A stretch of 38,935 bases of DNA from Deltaproteobacteria bacterium (GTDB taxonomy: Bacteria; Desulfobacterota; Syntrophia; Syntrophales; Smithellaceae): assembly GCA_022703375.1 (NCBI GenBank), contig JAKLDS010000019.1:1-38935 (forward strand), read 5' to 3'. The position numbers and the translations under genes were made by a program. The notes under the pieces are model-generated. The model ran no database searches, was not told the origin of the DNA, and worked only from the letters and a program-made list of their open reading frames with translations. Positions 25,174 to 33,054 of the stretch are shown here, in pieces. Each line of letters opens with the position of its first letter. Within the stretch, counting starts at the first letter, position 1.

Positions 25174-26004
25174 TCAACATTTGTTTTTCCCGGCTACAAC
25201 AGCGATGCTGTGTCCGGAATAGCATCTGGCAATGATGCGGGCAATGAATGAAGGCACAAAAGCATCTTGCAGCTTCTGTTTTAAATGCTCAGAAAGATAT
25301 TGTTTTTCCCGGATAACGGCAAAACCATGCTTGCCCAGCAGGTACGTCAGCGAATTCGTTGTAAAGTGATAAAAATGATAAGGTATGCTCCAGCCCTGCC
25401 AGTCATCCCAGGTTTGCAGAGCATCATAGCCTTCATAATTGGGGACATCTATCACCAGAACGCCGTCTTTCTTTAACCATTTACGTGCTTTTTGCATATA
25501 AACATCCGGGTCGGCCGTATGCTCTAGCGAATGCCACAGGGTAATGACATCGAAAGATTCGTCATGGAGCTCGATTTGATCAACTTCTCCCACGTGTACC
25601 GGGATTTTCAGCGCCGTACCGACATATTTAGCTGCATCGGCGGAAATATCAATCCCTTCGACTTCGTATCCGGCGTTACGGCAGGCCAGTAAAAAATAGC
25701 CGCGCCCGCAGCCGATATCAAGAATTTTTCCCCTCTTTTTAAATTTACGGAAAAAGCGCAAGCGATGATTTTCCTGTTTTAATCGTTTGGTCATGGCTGC
25801 CGAGGGATATGGTAGCGTCTCGTCATAATGGCTTTGAAAATAAGATTCGGCGTAGAGTTTGTCTAATTCATCCTTTTCGGGGCGGGGATCAAGAGTTCCC
25901 AGTCCGCAGCCGGAACACTTATAGATGCTCCATTCGCCTTTTTTATAAAGAATGGTGCGGTCGGCGCCGCCGCAGAGAGCACAAATCTCGCTTACTTTTT
26001 TCAT
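25174..26004 (-). CDS. zinc-ribbon SAM-dependent methyltransferase
   Basis: Class I methyltransferase of 276 residues. Two CXXC pairs at the N-terminus (C8/C11, C30/C33) form a zinc ribbon. SAM motif I is ILDIGCGRGYFL, with the acidic ribose ligand in VEGIDIS, then ITLWHSLEHTADP and GVLVIDVPNYEG (motif post-I to III). This architecture is common in polysaccharide clusters, where it methylates sugars or glycan termini; the substrate is unknown. It is the third gene of the five-gene operon, 84 bases after the GT2 gene. Confidence 0.82.
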   Translation of the reverse strand: MKKVSEICALCGGADRTILYKKGEWSIYKCSGCGLGTLDPRPEKDELDKLYAESYFQSHYDETLPYPSAAMTKRLKQENHRLRFFRKFKKRGKILDIGCGRGYFLLACRNAGYEVEGIDISADAAKYVGTALKIPVHVGEVDQIELHDESFDVITLWHSLEHTADPDVYMQKARKWLKKDGVLVIDVPNYEGYDALQTWDDWQGWSIPYHFYHFTTNSLTYLLGKHGFAVIREKQYLSEHLKQKLQDAFVPSFIARIIARCYSGHSIAVVAGKNKC

Positions 26005-26088
26005 TTTTTCCGGATCTCCGTTTTGTTATTGCACCGTCTCTTCTGTGGAGCGTTTTCCCTGATGTTAAAAACCGGCCGCGGTTTCCGT

Positions 26089-26946
26089 CTATGAGTCAGC
26101 CATCCGGGAAATCAGGCGATAGCATTCAATCTTATTTTTTAGTCTATCTTTATTTCTGATAAAAGGCGACAACAAATTTAAGGTAGCCAGCCTGTAACAG
26201 GCCTTAATCTTCTGCGCCCTTTTAATACGGCTAATTGTTTCCGGCAGATAATGTTTCTTGTAAAAAAGATATTCCGCCTGCAATTTTTTGGCAAAAACGG
26301 CAACTGGCGGTGTGGCGATTTCGCTTTGTCCGCCCCAGTGGAGGACGGTGGCATCTGCAATGAAGCCGATGGAGAAACCTTTGTCACGGATGCGCCAGCA
26401 TAAATCCTCATCCTCGCCATAAAGAAAAAAATCTTCGTCAAAGCCCTTTAATTCATCAATGATGTCTTTCCGGGCAATCATGAAGGCGCCCAAAACGCAG
26501 GCGATTTTTCCCGCCAGGGAGGCCGTTTCCCTGCCGGCGTATTTTTCATTTGGGTAACGATAGGAAACCGATTCCTGCAAAGAACCATCCGGATTGGTAA
26601 TTCTTGCTCCCGCCAGCCCCGTCTGCGAATGAGCTCTCATGTAAGAGACGGCTGCGGCAATTGCCCCCGCTGCGACTTCCGTATCGGGATTAAGGTATAA
26701 AACGTAGTCGCCGCGGCAGTCAGCCAGCGGCTGATTATTGGCCGCGCCAAAGCCCCTGTTTGCGGAATTGGCGATAAGCCGCACCTCCGGGTAAAGTTCT
26801 TTAACCATGGCGGCGCTGCCGTCGGAAGAACAGTTATCAACGACAAAAATTTCCTTCTCCACGGCAATTGCCGCTCGCAGGGAATCAAGGCATTTAGCCA
26901 GCAGGGTTTTTGTATTATAGGAAACAATAATTATGGATATATCCAT
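26089..26946 (-). CDS. GT2-family glycosyltransferase (rhamnosyltransferase-like)
   Basis: Protein of 285 residues with a GT-A fold. The N-terminus MDISIIIVSYNTKTLLAKCL, then IFVVDNCSSDGSA, ANRGFGAANNQ and YVLYLNPDTEV (the metal-binding acidic motif) are classic for the WbbL/rhamnosyltransferase group. GFDEDFFLYGEDEDLCWRI carries the ED catalytic region. It probably adds rhamnose or a related sugar to a surface glycan. It starts 35 bases after the GT4 gene stop. Confidence 0.9.
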   Translation of the reverse strand: MDISIIIVSYNTKTLLAKCLDSLRAAIAVEKEIFVVDNCSSDGSAAMVKELYPEVRLIANSANRGFGAANNQPLADCRGDYVLYLNPDTEVAAGAIAAAVSYMRAHSQTGLAGARITNPDGSLQESVSYRYPNEKYAGRETASLAGKIACVLGAFMIARKDIIDELKGFDEDFFLYGEDEDLCWRIRDKGFSIGFIADATVLHWGGQSEIATPPVAVFAKKLQAEYLFYKKHYLPETISRIKRAQKIKACYRLATLNLLSPFIRNKDRLKNKIECYRLISRMADS

Positions 26947-26981
26947 TTTGCCTCATCGTCAGCCGTATTATCCCGTGCCGT

Positions 26982-28133
26982 TTAATGTGCTACCTTATTG
27001 GAGACGCAAGCCTGCTCCGGGATTGCCTTATCGGACAGAATCTCTTCATACAAAGCCGAGTATTTTTTTGCCGCTTCATCCCAGGTGCATCTCTTTGCGG
27101 TCTCCAAAGCATTTGCCTTCATCATAGTTCTGATATTTTCATCAAGCAGTATTTTAATTTTCGCCACAATATCAGACGGCCTGACAACAATAAAACCATT
27201 TTCCCCCTCCCTGACAATATCACGGGCTCCGACATTATTGCTGATGATTACCGGCAAGCCCGCCGCCATCGCTTCGCTCACAACCATTCCGAACGTGTCG
27301 AAGCGCGAAAGCATAATGAAAAAATCAGCAGCTGAATAAAGCTTCGTTAGTTTGTCTTTATCAACGGCTCCGGTAAAAAAAATATCCTGCCCGACACCCG
27401 CCTGCGCGGCTGCTTTTCTGAATTTGTTGATATTTCCCTTGCCGACAACAACGAGCCTGAGATTTCGTTTTTGCTTTTTTAACTCCGCCAGCGCCGCTAT
27501 TATTTCCGCCAGACCCTTGATTTCAAAATTCATGGAAACAAACATCATAACCGGCACATCAGCCGGAATGCCCAGCTCCTCTCTCATCCGGCGCCGGACA
27601 GCTTCACTGCCTGTTAAATTCGGCAGATCAACTCCGGGGTGAATAACCGCGATTTTTTCCTCGCTCACATCGTAACGGCTTAAAAAAATCTCTTTAGTCA
27701 ACCGGGAAACGGCGACAAATTTCCGGCAATTACCTTTCAGGACAAGGCGCCTTTCCACCCAGTCCGTTGCCATGTCAAAGAGGCTGATGCGCTTGCGGCG
27801 GATATTTTCCACCCAATAACGGTGCGGGATGCCGTGCATGGTGAAGATATCGGCAAAAAATATCCTTTCGTGGCTGTGGACAAGGGAAAAATTATTCGGG
27901 CGGATTTTTTTAGCAGCGAAATAGGCAAAACTAACCGTTGTTAAAAATTTGGGAAACGTCAGCAGGGGCACTTTATGAAACACCACATTGTTTTCTACTG
28001 CCTGACAGCGGTTGGCAAAAATATGATACTGGTATCCGGTGAGCGCAATCAGCCTGTCCGTCAGAATTCTCGCAAACTGCTCGGCGCCTCCGGCCAATCC
28101 GTATTTGGGAATAATTACTGCGACTTTTTTCAT
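26982..28133 (-). CDS. GT4-family glycosyltransferase
   Basis: GT-B glycosyltransferase of 383 residues resembling WaaG-like enzymes. The N-terminus VAVIIPKYGLAGGAEQFARIL holds the acceptor-side glycine loop, and LVHSHERIFFADIF is typical. The donor domain has VIHPGVDL, FVSMNFEIKGLAEIIAAL and SRFDTFGMVVSEAMAAGLPV (E-x7-E region), then NGFIV. It is the first gene of the minus-strand glycan operon and diverges from the carbamoyltransferase gene. The sugar cannot be told from sequence. Confidence 0.9.
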   Translation of the reverse strand: MKKVAVIIPKYGLAGGAEQFARILTDRLIALTGYQYHIFANRCQAVENNVVFHKVPLLTFPKFLTTVSFAYFAAKKIRPNNFSLVHSHERIFFADIFTMHGIPHRYWVENIRRKRISLFDMATDWVERRLVLKGNCRKFVAVSRLTKEIFLSRYDVSEEKIAVIHPGVDLPNLTGSEAVRRRMREELGIPADVPVMMFVSMNFEIKGLAEIIAALAELKKQKRNLRLVVVGKGNINKFRKAAAQAGVGQDIFFTGAVDKDKLTKLYSAADFFIMLSRFDTFGMVVSEAMAAGLPVIISNNVGARDIVREGENGFIVVRPSDIVAKIKILLDENIRTMMKANALETAKRCTWDEAAKKYSALYEEILSDKAIPEQACVSNKVAH

Positions 28134-28318
28134 AAGCTTTCTTTATTAAGAAGACCGGAAGCTAAAAAACGATGTCTGTTCCAGCTTTTATAATATTTGT
28201 TGTTGAAGATTTTTCCGGAAATTATTTAACACACATAAATAAAAAAATCATGTTTTAATAATCAGGGTGATGTGTTATCAGAAATATAATTGTCAAGGAC
28301 GGGAACGCGAGTTAATTA
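28134..28318. other. divergent intergenic region between two glycan units
   Basis: An AT-rich 185-base region must hold promoters for both the glycan operon and the carbamoyltransferase module. A TATAAT at 28285-28290 is the best plus-strand -10 candidate, but no good -35 stands 17 bases upstream. On the minus strand TATTATAA near 28190-28197 is a possible -10. No ORF or clear terminator is present. Confidence 0.35.
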
Positions 28319-30136
28319 ATGAATATTCTGGGCATATCTGCTTTTTATCATGACAGCGCGGCATGTCTTGTGCGCGACGGCGATATTGTGGCGGCCGCAC
28401 AGGAAGAGCGCTTTACGCGCAAAAAACATGATTTTTCGTTTCCGGCAAACGCCGCCCGATACTGCCTTGCCGCAGGCGGCATCAGCGCCGGCCAGCTTGA
28501 CTATGTCGCTTTTTACGACAAACCGTTTATTAAATTTGAAAGAATACTCGAAACCTACCTGGCCTATGCCCCCTGCGGTTTGCGCACATTTGTCATGGCG
28601 ATTCCGCTGTGGGTCAAGCAAAAACTCTGGATGAAGGAGCTGATAAAAAAAGAACTGGGCTACGACGGTAAAATGATTTTTCCGGAACATCACGAGTCGC
28701 ATGCCGCCTCCGCTTTTTTTGCGTCGCCGTTCGGCCGGGCGGCTTTTCTGACCATTGACGGCGTTGGCGAATGGACAACCACCAGCTACGGAGCAGGCGC
28801 TGACAACAAAATAGAGATTTTCTCCGAAATGCACTTCCCCCATTCGCTGGGTCTCTTATATTCCGCTTTTACCTATTACACGGGCTTCAAGGTTAATTCG
28901 GGCGAATATAAAGTCATGGGGCTTGCCCCCTATGGCCGTCCTCTATACAAGGATTTAATTCTGTCGGAGCTGATGGATTTAAAAGAAGACGGCTCTTTCA
29001 AGCTCAACATGAAATATTTTAACTACTGCGCGGGACTGACCATGACCAGCGGCAAATTTGACAAACTGTTCGGCGGCCCGCCGCGTGAACCGGAATCACA
29101 GGTGACACAAAGGGAAATGGACCTGGCGCGTTCCGTTCAGGATGTTACCGAGGAAGTCATGCTGCGGATGTCACGCCATATTCAGAGAGAAACAGGAGAA
29201 AAGAACCTGTGCCTCGCCGGAGGCGTTGCCTTAAACTGTGTCGGCAACGGCCGGATTCTCCGGGAAGGTCCCTTCGCCGATATCTGGATCCAGCCGGCGG
29301 CGGGCGATGCGGGAGGCGCTCTGGGCGCGGCATTATTTGTCTGGTATCAGTATCTCGAAAATAAAAGGATTGCCGACGGCAAAAATGATTTCATGAAGGC
29401 GTCGCTTTTGGGGCCGGAATTCAGCAACAACGAGATTCTGGATTACCTTAAAGCCGGTGATATTCCTTATGAAGAACTCAGCGATGCCGCGCTTCCCGAA
29501 CGCATTGCCGATTTGATTGCCGCGGAAAAAACAATGGGCTGGTTTTGCGGCCGGATGGAATTCGGGCCGCGCGCGCTGGGCGCCCGTTCCATCATCGGCG
29601 ACGCCCGTTCGCCGAAAATGCAGGAAGTCATGAACCTGAAGATAAAATTCAGGGAAAGCTTCCGCCCTTTTGCTCCCTCGGTATTAAGAGAAAAAGTCGC
29701 CGATTATTTTCAGCTCGACAGAGAAAGCCCCTACATGCTGATTGTAGCTCCGGTGCAAGACGAAATCCGCCGTGAGATGACCGGAGAGGAGGAAAAGCTC
29801 TTCGGCCTGGACAAACTGCACATTGTCCGCTCCAGCATTCCGGCGGTGACGCATGTTGATTACTCGGCAAGGGTGCAGACAGTGGAAAGACAGACCAATC
29901 CAGTCTATTATAAAATGATTGAGAAGTTTCAGGAAAAGCATCACTGTCCGGTAATCATCAACACCTCCTTCAATGTCCGGGGCGAGCCGATTGTCTGCAC
30001 GCCGCAGGATGCTTATCGGTGTTTTATGAGGACGAATATGGATTACCTGATTATGGGCAACTATCTGCTCAACAAGGAAAGCCAGCAGCCGCTGGGAAAA
30101 GATACTGATTGGCGGAAAGAATTTGAGAACGATTGA
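28319..30136 (+). CDS. NodU/CmcH-type carbamoyltransferase
   Basis: Protein of 605 residues that transfers a carbamoyl group from carbamoyl phosphate, through carbamoyl-AMP, to a hydroxyl of a small molecule or sugar (NodU, CmcH, TobZ family). The N-terminal Kae1-like domain starts ILGISAFYHDSAACLV and has the metal-binding histidines in EHHESHAASAFF. LCLAGGVALNCVGNGRIL and GDAGGALGAA follow. The C-terminal YrdC-like domain has WFCGRMEFGPRALGARSIIGDAR and INTSFNVRGEPIV. The three genes after it (SxtJ-like, DUF5989-like, SGNH hydrolase) form a tight module. The ribosome site is weak. Confidence 0.92.
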   Translation: MNILGISAFYHDSAACLVRDGDIVAAAQEERFTRKKHDFSFPANAARYCLAAGGISAGQLDYVAFYDKPFIKFERILETYLAYAPCGLRTFVMAIPLWVKQKLWMKELIKKELGYDGKMIFPEHHESHAASAFFASPFGRAAFLTIDGVGEWTTTSYGAGADNKIEIFSEMHFPHSLGLLYSAFTYYTGFKVNSGEYKVMGLAPYGRPLYKDLILSELMDLKEDGSFKLNMKYFNYCAGLTMTSGKFDKLFGGPPREPESQVTQREMDLARSVQDVTEEVMLRMSRHIQRETGEKNLCLAGGVALNCVGNGRILREGPFADIWIQPAAGDAGGALGAALFVWYQYLENKRIADGKNDFMKASLLGPEFSNNEILDYLKAGDIPYEELSDAALPERIADLIAAEKTMGWFCGRMEFGPRALGARSIIGDARSPKMQEVMNLKIKFRESFRPFAPSVLREKVADYFQLDRESPYMLIVAPVQDEIRREMTGEEEKLFGLDKLHIVRSSIPAVTHVDYSARVQTVERQTNPVYYKMIEKFQEKHHCPVIINTSFNVRGEPIVCTPQDAYRCFMRTNMDYLIMGNYLLNKESQQPLGKDTDWRKEFEND

Positions 30137-30137
30137 G

Positions 30138-30554
30138 ATGATTGCGGAAGAATTAAAAAAAATAAGTTTTGCGAAGAACGACCTGAAGAAATTCGGCATC
30201 ACGATGGCGATTGCCCTGGGGATTATCGGGGCTTTCTTTTTTTGGAGAAAATGCAATTATTATTACATCCTGCTGATTATTGCCGCTGTCTTTCTTCTTT
30301 TGGGCTTAATCATTCCCCGGTCGCTCCATTATGTTTACAAGGTCTGGATGACGCTGGCGATAATCATGGGATTGATTATGACGAAGGTCATCATGTTTGT
30401 GCTTTTCTTTCTCGTTATTACCCCGACGGGATTAGTCGCCAGGCTTTGCGGTAAGAAATTCCTCGATATTGAAATTGACAAAAAAGCTGCGACCTACTGG
30501 ATTAAGAGAGAACACGCGCCTAAAAACAAGTCTGATTACGAAAGACAATTCTAA
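30138..30554 (+). CDS. SxtJ-like small membrane protein
   Basis: Membrane protein of 138 residues; the ATG at 30138 lies one base after the carbamoyltransferase stop. An in-frame TTG at 30123 would overlap that gene. Three or four hydrophobic segments are visible (about residues 22-40, 46-62, 70-102), and the C-terminus is charged. KKFGITMAIAL near the start and R-S-L-H-Y-V-Y-K-V-W match what I recall of the SxtJ family, named from saxitoxin clusters and usually found beside NodU-type carbamoyltransferases. Function is unknown; it may anchor the enzyme to the membrane. Confidence 0.68.
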   Translation: MIAEELKKISFAKNDLKKFGITMAIALGIIGAFFFWRKCNYYYILLIIAAVFLLLGLIIPRSLHYVYKVWMTLAIIMGLIMTKVIMFVLFFLVITPTGLVARLCGKKFLDIEIDKKAATYWIKREHAPKNKSDYERQF

Positions 30555-30572
30555 TGACAACGGAGATATTAA

Positions 30573-30731
30573 ATGAGTAAACTTTCCATCTTAAGCGAAC
30601 TCTGGGAATACCTGAAAGCACGAAAAAAATGGTGGCTGGCGCCCATCATCTTTTTTTTGTTGTTGATTGGTATTATGCTGATTCTGGCGGAAGGATCGGC
30701 GGTCGCGCCTTTTATCTATACATTGTTTTGA
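30573..30731 (+). CDS. 52-residue DUF5989-like single-span membrane protein
   Basis: Small ORF reading MSKLSILSELWEYLKARKKW, then W-L-A-P and a hydrophobic helix (about residues 22-40), ending S-A-V-A-P-F-I-Y-T-L-F. GGAG lies seven bases upstream of the ATG. An amphipathic, basic N-terminal segment precedes one transmembrane helix. This length and pattern match the DUF5989 family as I know it, which accompanies SxtJ and carbamoyltransferase genes. Function is unknown. It lies 18 bases after the SxtJ-like gene and 27 before the SGNH hydrolase gene. Confidence 0.75.
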   Translation: MSKLSILSELWEYLKARKKWWLAPIIFFLLLIGIMLILAEGSAVAPFIYTLF

Positions 30732-30758
30732 TGTCCCGCCTCGGAAAAGAGCGTAACC

Positions 30759-31895
30759 ATGCCAAATTCGGTTAAAAAAAAGATAACAAATTATTTAATC
30801 AATATTCTGTTGTTGACCGTTTCGCTTTGCCTGGTTGCTATCATTGCCGAAATAACGCTGCCGTTCCTGAAAATCCGCACTATTGAGGAGGCGGTATATC
30901 AGGCGAGAAGACCTGTAGTTCAGGGGATTTACGGCGCCTATCACCCCCAGCTTTATTATACGCTGCAAAAAAATCTGCGCAATGTCCGGCTATTCTATCC
31001 GGGGCAGCTTGATTATCTGGTGGAGACAAATGGGCAGGGTTTTCGCGGACCCGATTGGGATTTGTCTGCCGGGCGTAAAAACGTTGTCATTCTGGGCGAT
31101 TCTTTCGCCTTTGGCTGGGGTGTGCCATGGGAGCAGACAATCGGAAAGATTCTGGAAAAGGAGCTCCGGAAGACCGATCCCTCCTATCAGGTGATAAATC
31201 TGGCCATGCCCGGATGGGATATTGATCTGATTATTCGTTCTTTGGAGTTATATAAAGATATCTTAAAACCGGTGGCGGTAGTTTACGTTTTTTGCCCCAA
31301 TGACCTGCTGGGCAGCATCAAAAAAATATCGGACACGGAGTATGATATCGCATATCACGCGGCGCCTGGCGATGAAAAGAATTTTCAGGCAATGGTTGCG
31401 CGCCAGCAGGAAAGTTATTGGTCGTGGGATAAATTTCGCCGGAAAACATACTTAAAGGCTTATCATGCCCGCATTTTTCGACCTGTTTTCAGCAGGAGAA
31501 TTCGCTCTTCTCTTAGTGTTGATAAGGCGCCCGCCGGATTCGATTTTGCTCCGCCTATTGCCGCGCCGGATAAATGCACTCTGGACGATGCGCATCAGCA
31601 GTTTATGTTCTATTGTCTTAACCGTCTGCGCAGGGATGCCGGTTCCGGCAATCTTTATATACTGGATACATCGGACAAATCAATTTTATATAAAAAAGAC
31701 AGCCCTGATAACAGAAGATGGATTATCCATCAGTTCAGCAAGGGCAATACGGGAGTAGTTTATATTGATTTTGAAAGTTATGTGAGAAATACGCCTGATG
31801 GCCGGAAATTTTTTCTGGATTACGACGACCACTGGTCTGCCGCGGGACATGAAGCGGCGGCCGCACTGCTCTGGAACAGGTGGAAAAACAGGTAA
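30759..31895 (+). CDS. membrane-anchored SGNH/GDSL-family hydrolase
   Basis: Protein of 378 residues with an N-terminal signal anchor (about residues 12-36) and an SGNH fold facing the periplasm. Block I is VVILGDSFAFGWGV, with S115 as the expected nucleophile. VINLAMPGWDIDLIIRSL supplies the glycine, VVYVFCPNDLLG the asparagine, and DDHWSAAGH near residue 357 the Asp/His pair. Relatives include O-acetyl esterases and AlgX/AlgJ-type polysaccharide acetyltransferases. As the last gene of the carbamoyltransferase module it may modify or trim the same surface glycan; this is inference. The ribosome site is weak. Confidence 0.8.
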   Translation: MPNSVKKKITNYLINILLLTVSLCLVAIIAEITLPFLKIRTIEEAVYQARRPVVQGIYGAYHPQLYYTLQKNLRNVRLFYPGQLDYLVETNGQGFRGPDWDLSAGRKNVVILGDSFAFGWGVPWEQTIGKILEKELRKTDPSYQVINLAMPGWDIDLIIRSLELYKDILKPVAVVYVFCPNDLLGSIKKISDTEYDIAYHAAPGDEKNFQAMVARQQESYWSWDKFRRKTYLKAYHARIFRPVFSRRIRSSLSVDKAPAGFDFAPPIAAPDKCTLDDAHQQFMFYCLNRLRRDAGSGNLYILDTSDKSILYKKDSPDNRRWIIHQFSKGNTGVVYIDFESYVRNTPDGRKFFLDYDDHWSAAGHEAAAALLWNRWKNR

Positions 31896-31915
31896 AGTTT
31901 ATTGATAAAAGGTGC

Positions 31916-31944
31916 TTGACAGTACAGGCAAATTCGGCTAAAGA
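31916..31944 (+). promoter_or_regulatory. sigma70-type promoter for rpsT
   Basis: A consensus TTGACA (31916-31921) and TAAAGA (31939-31944) with a 17-base spacer, ending 35 bases before the rpsT start codon and just after the SGNH hydrolase stop. Confidence 0.65.
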
Positions 31945-31979
31945 ACTCAGCCTTATTAACAAATTAAAGGAGTTATGTT

Positions 31980-32246
31980 TTGGCAACACATAAATCAGCA
32001 GAAAAACGTGACAGACAGAGCGTCAAGAGGCGGGAGAGAAATATTGCCGCCAAATCCGCAATTAAAACCAAAATCAAGGCAGTGCTCAGCGCCGCAGAGA
32101 ATAAAGATAAGGAAGCGGCGGTTAAGGCTCTTAAAATTGCCGTTCCGGCTCTGGCGAAAGCGGCAGTTAAAGGTGGTGTGCTGCACAAGAAGAACGCTTC
32201 CCGCAAGATTTCCCGTCTGACTAAAAGAATAAACGCCCTTAAATAA
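31980..32246 (+). CDS. rpsT: 30S ribosomal protein S20
   Basis: Small-subunit protein that binds 16S rRNA early in assembly. The sequence starts MATHKSAEKRDRQSVKRRER and is lysine/arginine rich and helical throughout, as expected, with NKDKEAAVKAL and GVLHKKNASRKISRLTKRI as family signatures; 88 residues is normal. The start is TTG at 31980, seven bases after AAAGGAG. E. coli rpsT also starts at UUG, where the weak start contributes to autoregulation by S20. The gene has its own promoter and a strong terminator. Confidence 0.97.
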   Translation: MATHKSAEKRDRQSVKRRERNIAAKSAIKTKIKAVLSAAENKDKEAAVKALKIAVPALAKAAVKGGVLHKKNASRKISRLTKRINALK

Positions 32247-32256
32247 ATAAAAAGAC

Positions 32257-32294
32257 AAGAGCTGACCGCTTTTTCAGGCGGCAGCTCTTTTTTA
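32257..32294 (+). terminator. Rho-independent terminator after rpsT
   Basis: AAGAGCTG (32257-32264), one bulged A, then CCGC pair with GCGG and CAGCTCTT (32278-32289), followed by TTTTATA. The loop is about eight bases. It is a strong canonical structure. Confidence 0.88.
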
Positions 32295-32458
32295 TATAAA
32301 AACTGTCGGCAGGCATTGAAAACAGCAAGCTCTGGCCGTCCCCTCTTTTGTTACGCTTTGTTATTATTATTTTTTTTTCTGATAAAAAATTTCTCTTCCC
32401 ATTATAATTGTTGATATTAATGTTTGTTTCGGCTATATTTCATAAGCAGTTCTTATCT

Positions 32459-32492
32459 GCGTATTTAAAAATCATACGCCAAATTTTATAAT
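32459..32492 (+). promoter_or_regulatory. possible promoter with adjacent inverted repeat for the lipoprotein gene
   Basis: A consensus -10 TATAAT lies at 32487-32492, 20 bases before the ATG at 32512. No good -35 is found 17 bases upstream. Instead a perfect 6-base inverted repeat, GCGTAT (32459-32464) and ATACGC (32474-32479), sits there and could be an activator or repressor site. The rest of 32295-32458 is AT-rich with no ORF. Confidence 0.4.
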
Positions 32493-32511
32493 CTTATTCA
32501 GGAGGGGTGAT

Positions 32512-32940
32512 ATGAGAGTAAAAAGAATTGTTCTAACAGGAATTGTTTTTTGCTTTTTTGTTGCGCTGGCCGGATGCGCCAGTGGACCGCAGGTAGCGCC
32601 GGCAAAAGTTCAGGTTCCCGCCGATGTGCAGGCCTTTTTTGATAAATTCGCTAAAGATATCGCAACGCAAAAAATGGATGTTATCGGCGCGAATTACTCC
32701 GACAAATTTATGCAGAATGGCTTTAATAAGGAAGGCTTTCTTTATGTGCTGTCCGGCAGCATCAGCATGGTAACGAAATACTCAGTCAAACTGACAAAGT
32801 ATGAAGTGGATAAAAACAATCCCAATATTGCCCACATTGAAGGTTCCGCTGATCTCGGTTTCATGACGGCGGATTTTGTTCCCGGTTCAATGATGATTAA
32901 AGAAAACGGCGAATGGAAATGGTACGGCAACCAGAAGTAA
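32512..32940 (+). CDS. outer-membrane lipoprotein with NTF2/SnoaL-like domain, unknown function
   Basis: Protein of 142 residues. A short basic N-terminus, a hydrophobic core and the lipobox L-A-G-C make C22 the lipidated cysteine. The next residue is Ala rather than Asp, so by the enterobacterial +2 rule it would be sent to the outer membrane. The mature part starts with a proline/alanine linker, then a compact alpha/beta domain (VQAFFDKFAKDIATQKMDVI ... Y-S-D-K-F-M-Q-N-G ... E-W-K-W-Y-G) that resembles NTF2/SnoaL-type folds. No function can be assigned. The ribosome site CAGGAGGGGTGAT is strong, and terminators lie on both sides. Confidence 0.78.
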   Translation: MRVKRIVLTGIVFCFFVALAGCASGPQVAPAKVQVPADVQAFFDKFAKDIATQKMDVIGANYSDKFMQNGFNKEGFLYVLSGSISMVTKYSVKLTKYEVDKNNPNIAHIEGSADLGFMTADFVPGSMMIKENGEWKWYGNQK

Positions 32941-32962
32941 AATAAGCATTTTCTGCTGCAGC

Positions 32963-32999
32963 GCCCCCTTCGGCTTTTAGCCGCAGGGGGCTTCTTGTT
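32963..32999 (+). terminator. Rho-independent terminator after the lipoprotein gene
   Basis: GCCCCCT (32963-32969) pairs with AGGGGGC (32985-32991), with an inner stem CGGCT/AGCCG (32971-32975/32979-32983) and a TTT loop. TTCTTGTTT follows. The stem is GC-rich; the T tract is interrupted but adequate. Confidence 0.8.
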
Positions 33000-33054
33000 T
33001 GGTGACTTTTTTCATCGGCAGCAGTTTAGTTTTAACGCAGTAAAGAAGGCTTTT

